Shown piece after piece: positions 1 through 9,240 of a stretch of 64,000 nucleotides of DNA. The notes below the pieces were generated by a model that worked only from the letters and a program-made list of their open reading frames with translations, had not been told where the DNA came from and did not search any database. Within the stretch, counting starts at the first letter, position 1, and each line of letters opens with the position of its first letter. The stretch covers positions 124,001 through 188,000 of the forward strand of contig JANPWX010000638.1 of assembly GCA_024734555.1 (NCBI GenBank), given 5' to 3'. Both the position numbers and the translations under genes were made by a program. Origin of the DNA: Trochalopteron elliotii. Lineage: Eukaryota; Chordata; Aves; Passeriformes; Leiothrichidae.

Positions 1-68
1 ATGTGTGTTTGTAGAGTTAGAATTCAATTAGTTTTGATAAGTTGATGATATGGTGATAAGAGGTGGAA

Positions 69-733
69 TGTCCTAGGGTGACTATGATGCCTGTATCCCC
101 ACATCGTCTGTTCTGTGTTCTGTACCTTTAAGACTGGTTCTGAGAGTGAGCAGGGAAAGAAGAAAAACAAACTCACTCCTCTGAATCTGCTCTCGTCCTT
201 GGGACTGTGTGGTTGTTTTTTTCTTCTTTCATCGGATGCACGGAGGGCAGCCAGAGAGAGTATTTTTTTTCCCCTTTGTTAGTCTAGCTAGCTGAGGCAA
301 AAAAGCTTTCCTGAACTGTTTTTTTTTTTCCTTTTTTTCCTTTGAGACTGTTTAAATCTGCTCTGGACTGAAAAACCCAGAGAAGCACCGGGATCTTGCA
401 CCCGTGGCCCACCGGGCCGGGACTCGGCATTTTCCAGCACCGAAGAGACTGAGACTGATAAACAAACTCCTGGCACGGACTCTCAGTTTTGCCATCTCTC
501 TTCGGAGCAGCGAGAAGTTTTATTGTTTCATATTATTATTATTGTTATTATTATTATTATTATTCATTCTTTATGCTTGTGAGCATTTTGTTTGTTAAAT
601 AAATAGGTTTTTTTCCACTCTTCTCTGAGGGAGTTCTTTCCCCAGACCAGCTGGGGAGAAGGGCTGTTTAGATTTGCTTTTCAGAAGAACCCCATTCAGA
701 GATTTCCTCCCAAATTTGCCCTAAACCAGAACA
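69..733 (+). mobile_element. LTR family A, copy 1
   Basis: This LTR starts with TGTCCTAGGG and is collinear with the solo LTR at 42176-42849. Both share the stretch 'acctttaagactggttc', the polyadenylation region 'tgttaaataaa' (592-602) and the end 'gccctaaacca'. In place of the long T run of the other copy it carries an ATT-type microsatellite (about 527-570). The 3' edge abuts an inverted fragment of LTR family B, so it either inserted into that fragment or was joined to it. I see no clear target duplication. Nothing recognisable lies at 1-68. Confidence 0.8.
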
Positions 734-975
734 CCAGAAAGGAGGGTGGCTTGCCAGGATGTAGCTCCTTGAGCTAATCAGATCTTGGGCACCTGGACCA
801 TCAACCCATCGATACCCATTTCGAGGGTGGACCCTGAATTTGAAGACATCATCATCCCAAAAGAGGATTCCCGGAAAATCCTTTCAGACATGGTCCAGTA
901 CCGGGAAATCTGTTCAGGATTCATCACCAAGTGAAAAGACTGGGTTTGAATTTGAAAACACAATACCTCTGCTGC
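734..975 (+). mobile_element. Inverted fragment of LTR family B
   Basis: The reverse complement of this stretch matches the LTR at about 5033-5265 with only about two differences that I can see over roughly 240 bases. It is therefore a recent or gene-converted copy in the opposite orientation. It runs straight into the assembly gap, which presumably holds the remaining 200 or so bases of the LTR. Confidence 0.85.
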
Positions 976-1297
976 NNNNNNNNNNNNNNNNNNNNNNNNN
1001 NNNNNNNNNNNNNNNNNNNNNNNNNNNNNNNNNNNNNNNNNNNNNNNNNNNNNNNNNNNNNNNNNNNNNNNNNNNNNNNNNNNNNNNNNNNNNNNNNNNN
1101 NNNNNNNNNNNNNNNNNNNNNNNNNNNNNNNNNNNNNNNNNNNNNNNNNNNNNNNNNNNNNNNNNNNNNNNNNNNNNNNNNNNNNNNNNNNNNNNNNNNN
1201 NNNNNNNNNNNNNNNNNNNNNNNNNNNNNNNNNNNNNNNNNNNNNNNNNNNNNNNNNNNNNNNNNNNNNNNNNNNNNNNNNNNNNNNNNNNNNNNNN
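976..1297. other. Assembly gap (322 N)
   Basis: This is a run of N inside an LTR that has a near-identical inverted copy about 4 kb away. Single N positions also occur at 49513 and 59320, each next to homopolymer tracts. Confidence 0.99.
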
Positions 1298-1390
1298 CTC
1301 AGTACATTCCCATGGCACATTCCCAGGATTCGGGCCTACTTCTAACAGGGCAATCTTCAAGCGTTAGCATAACTACTACTACTACATTAT

Positions 1391-1612
1391 TTAATTTCTT
1401 CCAACTCCCCTTTGGTAACACTTAGCCTCAATCATCTCATCCTGCGTGGTTATTGCATAACCCATCATCCTTTTGCCATTTTTGATGAAGCTGCTCCCAC
1501 CTGTAAAAAGTTCCCAATCTGGATTTTCCAGGGGAACATCTTTCAGGTTTAGGTCAGCTGTAATAGACCTCTTCAATTGTCTGTAAACAGTTACGTTCAG
1601 GCTCATTGTCAA
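1391..1612 (-). pseudogene. Retroviral RNase H domain remnant (provirus 2)
   Basis: The minus strand reads into an RNase H start of retroviral type: a 'W-x-L-F-T-G-G-S-S' core, where the usual catalytic Asp of the 'TDGSS' motif reads Gly, followed by 'GYAITT'. It continues the pol reading order from the reverse transcriptase remnant at 1806-2880, with a broken frame between. The substituted Asp and the frame breaks indicate a dead enzyme. Confidence 0.7.
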
Positions 1613-1805
1613 TTAAGGTGGAGGACAAAAACATGGCAGGGTTAACAACAGAAGTTGTTTTCGGGGTAACATCATCCTATTCTAACAACAGTGCTTGATA
1701 TATAAGCATCCTGTTACTGGACAGCCAATGCCCCCCCATTTGTTCCAGTACAGCTGCTATGGCATGGGGTACATACACTACAATGTGTCGCCCAAGGATG
1801 AGTTT

Positions 1806-2880
1806 TCAGGCTTCCTGGATCAGGACAGTGGCTGCCACAGCCTTCAGGCATCTCAGCCAGCCTTGGCCAAGATTGTCTAGCTGTTTGGAAAAGTAGGCCA
1901 CAGCCCTCCGTTGATTCCCAAGGTGCTGTGCTGGTGCCCCCAAAGCCATATTCAGTCTCTCGTATGTAAAAAGTTCAAAAGGCTTAGTTAAGTCTGGTAG
2001 TCCCAGTGCTGGAGCTGACATTAGAGAGTGTTTCAGCTGTTTAAAAGCTGCTCTAGCGTTTTCAGTCCATATGATAATTCCTTTTTCAGCTGCTTTTAAT
2101 GCTCCATATAGGGGTTTTACCAACAGTCCATAATTTGCTATCCACAAATGACACCAACCTACCATTCCCAGGAAAGCTTACATCTCCCTCACGGTATGGG
2201 GCTCTGGGAGTCAACAGATGGCTTCTTTCCGTTCTTTGCTGAGCCGTCGGTGTCCACGGAAGATCTCAAGCCCCAAATAAACTACTGGTTCCTTGGCAAT
2301 CTGTGCTTTGTCTTTAGAAACTTTGTACCCACTCAGTCCCAAGAAGTTTAATAAACTTATGGTAAGTCGTATTCAGTCATCTCTGGTTCTGGCTGCAATC
2401 AGGATGTCGTCAACATATTGAAGAAAAACTCCTGGCTCCTGTCTTTTCCAGTCCTCTAATTCCTTTGCTAGCTGGTTTCCAAATATTGTTGGGCTGTTCT
2501 TGAAACCTTGCGGTAAAACTGTCCATGTGAGCTGAGTTTTCCTCCCTGTCTCAGGATTTTCCCACTCAAAAGCAAAGAGCTCTTGGCTGTTTTTATGCAC
2601 AGGAATGCAGAAAAAGGCATCCTTCAGGTCTACAACAGTAAACCACCATAATTTGTCAGTGTGGTCAAAAGGGTGTAGGGATTGGTTACCACGGGGTGTA
2701 TGTCCTCTGTAATTTTGTTAATTGCTCTTAAATCTTGTACTAATCAATAACTCTTGCCATCTGCTTTCTTAACAGCTAAAATTGGGGTATTGATTTTGGA
2801 CTCACATTGCACTAATAAACCATGTTGCAGGAATTTTTCAATTATAGATGCCAATCCCTTACAGGTCTCTAATTTCCCCA
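1806..2880 (-). pseudogene. Reverse transcriptase remnant (provirus 2)
   Basis: Three minus-strand open segments form one RT. 2880-2744 is the fingers region, with a 'TPILAVKKADG' stretch. 2600-2373 is the palm, with the LPQGF...SPT motif and the catalytic YVDD box. 2165-1806 is the thumb/connection, with 'LPDLTKPFELF'. LPQGF with YVDD is typical of gammaretrovirus-like class I elements. Stops and frameshifts separate the segments. The N-terminal part is missing because the upstream sequence switches abruptly to gag capsid near 2880. The element cannot encode an active RT. Confidence 0.85.
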
Positions 2881-2990
2881 CAGTAGTTTTCCACTGCTCT
2901 AACTCGATAAGGGAGTATGGAACCTTCACATACATTGGCCCCTGGTTGCCAACTGCTTGCCGTAACGGGGCTTGTAAAACTGGTTCTTGT
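2881..2990 (-). pseudogene. Gag capsid N-terminus fused to RT by deletion (provirus 2)
   Basis: The minus strand here reads 'VPYSLIELEQWK', the kind of segment found at the start of a gammaretrovirus-like capsid. About 15 residues later the same open frame continues as RT fingers. The rest of capsid, nucleocapsid, protease and the RT start are absent, so a large internal deletion joined gag to pol in frame. Confidence 0.55.
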
Positions 2991-3163
2991 CCTCTTTCCC
3001 TTTTTTACCTAGTACGTTTGACAATAGGGCTATGTTCTCTGATAGCTTGTCTCCCTACCTTTCCCCTCCTCCGTCTGCTTAGGGCAGCAATGATCTGATC
3101 AATCTCATCCTCTTCCTCAGAGCTGTCTGATTCAGTTGTCTCTGTTGTAGCATATATTCTCTT

Positions 3164-4268
3164 TCACCTAGTCCTGATCATAGGAAGGGCCATGCAGGAC
3201 TTAATACGTCGCTGGTCCCGGGCTGTGTACCTGTGCGCATCGATGATGTCATCTGAGGCAGCTCCCTGGTGTTGGGGGTTGCTACGGAAACTCACAGGCC
3301 TTAGAGAAGAGGAAGAATCACTCCCCCCATGAGAGGTTCCCTCTCCTCCCTCTTTGTAGAAGGCTCTGCCTCCCAGCTCCTCCCCTAGGGGCGGTGCCAT
3401 GGGCTGCACATGCTGTCTGTGCCCTCTCCCCTCCTCCTTCACCGGCTAGGAGCCCACATGGGGCACCTCCCCCCATCCCGCCCCCTTGCTCGGAGGGTGG
3501 TGGCACTGGCCTGGCCAGAGGCAGCAGCAGGAGCGGGGACACCAGCCCAACCGGGGGCTGCAGCGGCCCTGCCACTCTGACCGAGGGCTGTGGCAAGAGC
3601 AGGGGGGCCAGCTCAATTGGGGGCGGCAGCGGTGGTTGCCAAAGCCCTCCCCCCTCTGCTAGTAGTGACAATGGCGGTGAAGGTGTCGGTGGGGGCAGGA
3701 GCAGGGGTGGAGGGGCCAGGGGCGCCAGCGAGGGTGGCACTGGCAGCCTCTGCTGAACCTGCTGTGGTGGCACAAGCAGGAGCAGGATTGGGGGTGGAGG
3801 GGCCCCGCTTGGACCTGGGCCCTAGCCCACCCTCAAATCAGGGGCAATGTGATCTAACTCCACCTCCTCCTTGTTTTTACATTCGCTATCCCATATTGAC
3901 TCATCTTTTGTACTTTTCCTCTGTTTTTTCTTTAAGACCAATATATGCTCCTTTTTCTCTGGACCTTGCCAACAAGCCAACAGCATAAAGAGCCTAGCAT
4001 ATTCTAGCTTGTTGAAATATCAGTCTCCGTGTGTGAGGGAGATTAAACTTGATATTAACTTCTTATCAAGACTCCCGAATTCAGGCCACGTCTCATCGTT
4101 ATCTAGTTCATAAGTTGGCCAGACCCTTTTTGAGACTCTAATAAGTTTGGATTTAAAAAACAAGGAATCCCTCCCAGTTAAGTCAGCCCAGTTTTTTGAT
4201 ACTAATTCCAAGGGACTATCTCTCAGGATATTATTATTACAGTATTCACAAGAAAATACACACCCCAT
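3164..4268 (-). pseudogene. Gag matrix and proline-rich region (provirus 2)
   Basis: The likely gag start is ATG at 4268-4266. It is followed by Gly-Cys, so a myristoylation-type N-terminus is possible. The first 82 codons (4268-4020) have the spacing of a class I matrix domain, with 'SPLELVSKNW' followed by a 'WPTYELDNDETWPEFGSL' segment. The frame then breaks. Between 3773 and 3318 lies a very GC-rich, proline-rich stretch resembling a linker (p12-like) domain. A different frame at 3442-3164 leads toward capsid. This region acted in particle assembly but is now disrupted. Confidence 0.65.
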
Positions 4269-4300
4269 ATCTCAACAGTTATGAGTAAGAAAGTAACCAG

Positions 4301-4324
4301 GGAGAGAGAGAGAGAGAGAGAGAG
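4301..4324. repeat. (GA)n microsatellite
   Basis: A GA dinucleotide tract in the leader of provirus 2, just beside the gag start and the tRNA-like segment. Confidence 0.95.
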
Positions 4325-4330
4325 CAAGCA

Positions 4331-4405
4331 AGGAATGGGATTCAAACCCCCGTCCATCGGAGCCACAGCACGGGAACTAACTCCCTCAGCCACGAGGCCA
4401 ACAGC
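4331..4405 (-). other. tRNA-like segment in provirus 2 leader
   Basis: On the minus strand TGGCTGAGG (4392-4384) matches a pol III A box. GGTTTGAATCC (4348-4338) differs from the B-box consensus GGTTCGANTCC at one base. The spacing is that of a tRNA gene. The T arm is GGGGG-TTTGAAT-CCCAT and the D-arm-like part is Ser/Leu-like. Stem pairing is imperfect, so this is a degenerate tRNA-derived or tRNA-mimicking sequence, not a functional tRNA gene. It lies between the primer site and gag, on the same strand as the provirus. Confidence 0.45.
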
Positions 4406-4733
4406 ACTGCAATCTAACCTCACTTTTCAGAGACCATCCTCCCTTACTACCAGCGGGGGAGACAGAGAGCACTTCACGTGACCCTAGGGCCCTTTCACAC
4501 TAAACAAAATTACAAGAGATCTAACACCTAACTCAGGTGCAAAACAAAATACCCCCTTTATTTAATTACTCACACGTCTCTGTCAGGTACAAAGATTTTT
4601 GGATTCTTGGGCTCTGATACCTTCTGGGCCACAGCTGTGCTCCCCCCCCCTCCCCGCCTCGAGTGCCAGGAGGAGTGGGAGAGCAGGAGCTGGATTTTCC
4701 TCTGGTCCAGCAGGATTTTTAAGATGCTTCACT

Positions 4734-4751
4734 GTCCCATCTGGAGTGCCA
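4734..4751 (-). promoter_or_regulatory. Primer-binding site, Arg-tRNA-like (provirus 2)
   Basis: The minus strand reads TGGCACTCCAGATGGGAC, five bases after the LTR-like end GGCATCA. It is close to the complement of the 3' end of tRNA-Arg(CCT), with a few mismatches. The position and the TGG start fit a reverse-transcription primer site. The tRNA identity is tentative. Confidence 0.5.
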
Positions 4752-4756
4752 GAAAT

Positions 4757-4823
4757 TGATGCCTTGGGAAGGCTGACCTGAAACAGAGACTGGACAGAGC
4801 TAGAGAATAAAGTAGATATTTAT
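4757..4823 (-). mobile_element. 67-bp remnant of provirus 2's own LTR (family C)
   Basis: Minus-strand sequence ending in GGCATCA just before the primer site, with AATAAA near its inner end. It is replaced at 4824 by the family-B LTR. This shows that the shared LTR is not the original 5' LTR of provirus 2. Confidence 0.55.
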
Positions 4824-5460
4824 TGTTATAAATGATTAACTAGCCAATCTGATAAAAGAATTAGTTTTATTTTTCCATTTTAAAATCTATCTGGGAGAGC
4901 CACGGAAAACAACATTTGAATGTTGGGTGAAACAGATGACCGACAGCAGGGCTGCTATCTCGCACTGTTCCACGATTTGCTGGTAGTTGAGTCTGGGTTC
5001 TTATACTGTATTTTGTGCCTCCCGGCAGCAGAGGTATTGTGTTTTCAAATTCAAACCCAGTCTTTTCACTTGGTGATGAATCCTGAACAGATTTCCCGGT
5101 ACTGGACCATGTCTGAAAGGATTTTCCGGGAATCCTCTTTTGGGATGATGATGTCTTCAAATTCAGGGTCCACCCTCGAAATGGGTATCGATGTGTTGAT
5201 GGTCCAGGTGCCCAAGATCTGATTAGCTCAAGGAGCCACATCCTGGCAAGCCACCCTCCTTTCTGGTGTAAATCAAGGTGTTAACTTGTACATTTACAGT
5301 TCGCAAAGCATGTCCCGGTATTTGGGAAACGCCTGCCCCATTCTGGGAACCAGGATTAGTCTTACATTTACAGGGTTACAAAAATATACATTCTATCATC
5401 TACTACATTTGTTATAGTTTCTACGTTTAATTTCACGAATTTATAATCATATCTATCACA
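4824..5460 (-). mobile_element. 3' LTR of provirus 1 (family B, 637 bp)
   Basis: On the plus strand it runs from TGTTATAAATG to CTATCACA. It is alignable along its length with 11513-12149, and a purine tract abuts its outer edge at 5461. The minus-strand polyadenylation signal AATAAA lies in 'GGAAAAATAAAAC' (about 4865-4877). Confidence 0.9.
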
Positions 5461-5480
5461 GTCCTCCACCTTTTTTTTTA
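5461..5480 (-). promoter_or_regulatory. Polypurine tract of provirus 1
   Basis: On the minus strand an A-rich run followed by GGTGGAGGAC ends directly at the LTR start. This is the expected site for plus-strand DNA priming and supports the minus orientation. Confidence 0.75.
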
Positions 5481-5564
5481 TTAATCCATTAAATTCATGT
5501 TTATTTCTAATTTTTCCTACATTCTATCATTTTATTTCCCCTTCCCACCACCAACAAGTTTACT

Positions 5565-6488
5565 CTAATACCAATCCTCATCAAATCCATCAGATTCCTC
5601 TTGTACTTTTTCACAGTACTTTTGGTATGCAATATTTTTCTCTTTTATTTTTTCCTCAAATTTTTCCAATACTTCAGCAGCTCGACTTTCCTCCTCCAAC
5701 TTCATGATCCTGGAGATCTGGCTAGCTTTTCCTCCAGCGAGTTCTGGGTCATTGGGCATAGCTGCTATCTGCATACCTTGAACTACTGAATGAATCAATC
5801 TTATTAAACATGGAATTAAACAAGGTAGGAACACCATTCCTGCCACAGAACATAAAATGAAAAATACAACTTTCTTCCACCAAGCCCCTTGTCCAAACAG
5901 CTGATCCCACCATGAGGCCTGAAGAATTGAATTCCATTTTTGAACTGGTACGTGGGCTACTTTTTTTTTTTTAATCTCAGCTGCCAATCCTCTGATGGTT
6001 TCCTCATAGTCATCAATTTCTATGCAACATTCCGATTCATTGAATTTCCCACAGACTCCTCCTTCCTCGGCTAGCAAATAGTCTAAAGCCAATCTGTTTT
6101 GATATACAAAGGCTCTCATTTGGGAGTGCTGTTTGGCTAGCAATTCCAGGGCCTCTGAAGTATGATTTGAAACAATTTCCACAACAGCTTGCAGCCTTAT
6201 CAACTTGTTCAGGAGATAAATGGGGGTTCTATATCCCCAACTCCCATCATTCGCCCATGTGGCTGGACCATAATATTCTATGATTCGCTCTGGGGGCCAG
6301 TCCTCCTCTCCCCATTTCTGGCTGCCACCAGCCAGGGGTAATTCCTTCCTCAAATCCCTTTTGTGTCTCTTTAGAGTTTCGAAAAGAGGGGCTCCTAATA
6401 GATTACTTTCTGATCGAGGCAGTGTGAAGAAGGAGGGCCTAATCATACCCAATGTACATGAACCCTTTCTATTTTTGAGGCAATTCAC
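5565..6488 (-). CDS. ERV envelope, SU end plus transmembrane subunit (open, 307 codons)
   Basis: This is the longest open ERV frame in the window. Features in order: a basic RHKR motif near residue 42; an ectodomain with a heptad-like segment (about residues 95-125); 'YLLAEEGG'; the cysteine motif C-x7-CC near residue 146; a hydrophobic membrane helix (about residues 203-235); then a charged, probably helical cytoplasmic tail of about 70 residues. Such proteins mediate membrane fusion. No strongly hydrophobic fusion peptide follows the basic motif, and the ATG is probably internal to an originally longer env. The SU part upstream is broken, so a complete glycoprotein is not encoded. Placement between integrase and the 3' LTR is canonical. 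Confidence 0.8.
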   Translation of the reverse strand: MNCLKNRKGSCTLGMIRPSFFTLPRSESNLLGAPLFETLKRHKRDLRKELPLAGGSQKWGEEDWPPERIIEYYGPATWANDGSWGYRTPIYLLNKLIRLQAVVEIVSNHTSEALELLAKQHSQMRAFVYQNRLALDYLLAEEGGVCGKFNESECCIEIDDYEETIRGLAAEIKKKKVAHVPVQKWNSILQASWWDQLFGQGAWWKKVVFFILCSVAGMVFLPCLIPCLIRLIHSVVQGMQIAAMPNDPELAGGKASQISRIMKLEEESRAAEVLEKFEEKIKEKNIAYQKYCEKVQEESDGFDEDWY

Positions 6489-6643
6489 TATAAGCTTTTT
6501 TTACTACAGATCCAGTAGATGCCATCAGGAGCTTTCCACTGGGATACCTTCTTAGGTTCCTTCCAGTATTCTAGCAGCCCTTCCAAGGACTGGTAAGGGT
6601 TAGCCCTAGAACTCTTATACCAACAAAGTCCGATAGAATCAAA

Positions 6644-8101
6644 CTATTCACAATTATCTTTCTTTTCTTGGCTCCAGAACCCTGCAGGGGGTTCAGGCTG
6701 CCAAGTCCTGGATTTATCATTTGAATTTACCACCAGGGTGGATATACAGGGGGTGTATCCCACCAGCTCTGTGTATTCCTTCCCTTCCCTGCTGATACAA
6801 ACAGTCCCAATGATTCTCTCATCCAGTACCCATCCTTCAGGTCTTTGCATAGCTTTTGAAATTTGGGTGTTATCCCATTTTAGAAGTTGTTCTGGGGTTA
6901 AACTCTCATCTTTTTAGGGCCACCTCTTGGCTGATTTTAGGCCTTCACAGATCTAGCAATTAGAGAGTCTCAGCTCCATGGCAATCTCCTGCATCAAGTC
7001 TATGAATAGGTTCTGGTTTGGGGCTGGTAGCCCCCAATCATTATATTGTTTTTCTAATTGCTCATAATGTTCACTAAGAGTCTTTAACCTTTCTTGCTCC
7101 ATTTTCCTTTTTCTTGCTTTTGCTTCTTGTCTTTTTAGTTCTTGTGTCAGCATCTGTACCTTGCTTTTTGGGTCAAGTCTCTCCCCATTCTTTGAAAAAC
7201 TAAAGGTTTCATCAAATTTTAGGCATAATCTATCATCATTATTTTTTTAGGAGATCCAGCACTATGGGTCCATTTCTCAAGGAGGTTTTTGCCTCATAAT
7301 TCAAATTCTTTTCTACTCAGTACATTTTCCTCCCATGGTGTAGATTTCCAATTTGTTTCTATCATAGCACAATTTATTCACCTGACAGTAGGCTAGAAAG
7401 GTAGATTTCTTCTTCCCCCCTATCCATATTGTCTGATTACACTGATTACATACAGAGATGGCTGGCATTCCTCCTATTTCTTATTTCTGTATTTGGTGAA
7501 TGGAGGCTTCTTTCCTTTTGGTATAATTTTAGACTGCCCATCTTTAGAGACTGCTCTCGGGTTGTGGCATACAACCCCTTTTTTTTGATTTACACATTTT
7601 GTATAGTGTCATTGAAGGAACAATACCCTTTTGCTTACTCTTTTGGCAATCGTACTATGCTTGATATTTCATGATTCTCGTGGCAGCTCGCCCTTTCAGT
7701 GTGGTTTGCCGGCACGGTTCACATTCATTCGTTGGGGTCTGCCTCTGCGGATTCTTGGGATACAACCCGCCCTGCCTGGCACACGACTAGGCTCAGGACC
7801 ATCAGGATTCCCCACCGGGGTACTCCTCTGCCTCTCCCTCCGCCCGCTGGGTAGCAACCAGCGGGTGGGCAAAGCAATCTTCTTGGCAGCAGGCGTATGC
7901 TTCAGGGGTCTCGTTAGTCCAAACTGCAAATCTCCTTTTAAGCACACCCCACTTGAACAATCAGACAGTATCAGATTTGCACAGTACTTTGTTTGTCCTT
8001 TGGCACTCGACTGCAAGGACTTCTGCCTTTGCATCCAATTTTCTTCTTACCCTTTTTTCAAATACCACTCAGGGGAATCTACTTTTAGCAAACCCACATG
8101 A
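6644..8101 (-). pseudogene. Envelope surface-subunit remnant (provirus 1)
   Basis: Minus-strand open pieces at 8034-7696, 7153-6953 and 6850-6644 lie between integrase and the TM frame. They contain Cys- and Trp-containing stretches ('TVCISREGKEYTEL', 'RTWQPEPP') as expected for a glycoprotein SU, plus a charged coiled-coil-like N-terminal piece. Stops and frameshifts separate them. The assignment rests mainly on position. Confidence 0.5.
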
Positions 8102-8399
8102 GTAGCAAGCCCTAAGAGATGGCTAGTCTCCTCTTGTTCCTCCTCCAAACACTTAGTGCACAGACCCTTTGGTCGATTTCCTCTTCGATACTGAGTCACC
8201 CAAATATGTTTACACTAAAACACACTTAAAATGTACAAAGGGAAAGCATTCACATTTTGGTTTAGAACAACTTATCTGATCCCCTTCAGTCATTTATGGT
8301 GCTGCTGCCACCTGATCTTCAAGTTTTTGGGAGATGAAGACACCTTCCATTCCAAAGCAGTGTCTGGAGGCTTGACTTTCTTTACTCGTGACGCATGGG

Positions 8400-9240
8400 T
8401 CTAGCCTTTTTCTGCAGTTCTGATGGCTGTATCTGTGGTGAGAAGAACAACAAAGGGACCTTCCCAAGAGGGACCTCCCTCCAGGTTTTGATTAACACCT
8501 TATGCCCAGGTTGTGGCTTGTGGATGGCAAATCTCAAGGGGGCGCTCTAAGGAGTCAGTCCTCTTTTCCATAGTTCCTGTAAATTTTTGCTAATAGTTAT
8601 TAGATACAGTTGAATTTGATTATCTTTTATTTGTGGATGTCTGACGGGCATTCCATGCTGGCAAGGCATTTTATACAACATTTTGAATGGTGTCAGTCTG
8701 GTTTCTGAGTGAGGCATGGTTCTAATGTTCAGACACTGTACCCAAGACATCTTTGCTTCTAACATTAATTTTGCTAGCTGTGCCTTCAGAGCTTGGTTCA
8801 TTCTTTCTACCGGTCTCGAGCTCTGGGGGTGCCATGGGGTGTGATATTGCCATCGGATTGCTAAGGCCTCTGATATTTGTTTAATAATTTTGGAGGCAAA
8901 ATGTGTACCTTGATCTGAATCTATGTGATTCACTATTCCATATTGCGGAATAATTTCTTCTAGTAATACCTTTGACACTGTTTGAACCATAGCCCTGGCT
9001 TGAGGGAAGGCTTCAACCCAGTGTGTTAATTTATCAACTATTACCAGTTAAAATTTCTATCTTCCTACCTATGGTAGATCAGTAAAAGTCCACCTGGATT
9101 CTCTTAAAGGGTTGGTAGGCGACAGGGCATCCTCCTAAAGCTGTTTGTTTTTGATCTGGCCTGATTCACCCGTTGGCATATCATACACCCCCACACTTCT
9201 TGGTTTACCAATTCATATAGTCTTCCAAAGCTTTTCTGGG
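8400..9240 (-). pseudogene. Integrase remnant (provirus 1)
   Basis: The clearest part is 8990-8547, an open stretch of 147 codons. The integrase core can be followed on the minus strand: a 'VDF' Asp region and 'DKLTHWVEAFP' (about 9090-9010), the second Asp in 'DSDQGTHF' (about 8930), and the Glu in 'SSRPVERMNQ' (about 8810). This DDE triad catalyses proviral integration. A C-terminal 'PGHKVLIK' segment follows, out of frame, near 8500. Upstream the frame is broken near 9050-9120. The type is gammaretrovirus-like, consistent with the RT type in the neighbouring element. Confidence 0.8.

Larger units (their letters stand above)
1298..4823 (-). mobile_element. Partial class-I-like provirus 2 (5' half)
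   Basis: Reading down the minus strand, the order is: 67-bp LTR remnant (4823-4757), primer-binding site (4751-4734), leader, gag start (4268), proline-rich gag, capsid start, reverse transcriptase, RNase H (to about 1391), then the assembly gap. Integrase, env and the 3' LTR are not seen. Gag and pol carry frameshifts and stops, so the element is not functional. Its own 5' LTR is truncated at 4823, where the 3' LTR of the neighbouring provirus begins. The two internal regions are therefore head-to-tail around a single family-B LTR. Confidence 0.75.

Noticed and set aside
3394..3988. Plus-strand frames of 120-132 codons
   Set aside because: These are antisense shadows of the GC-rich proline-rich gag region on the minus strand.
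4331..4405. Calling a functional tRNA-Ser or tRNA-Leu gene
   Set aside because: T-stem and anticodon-stem pairing are too poor; kept only as a tRNA-like segment.
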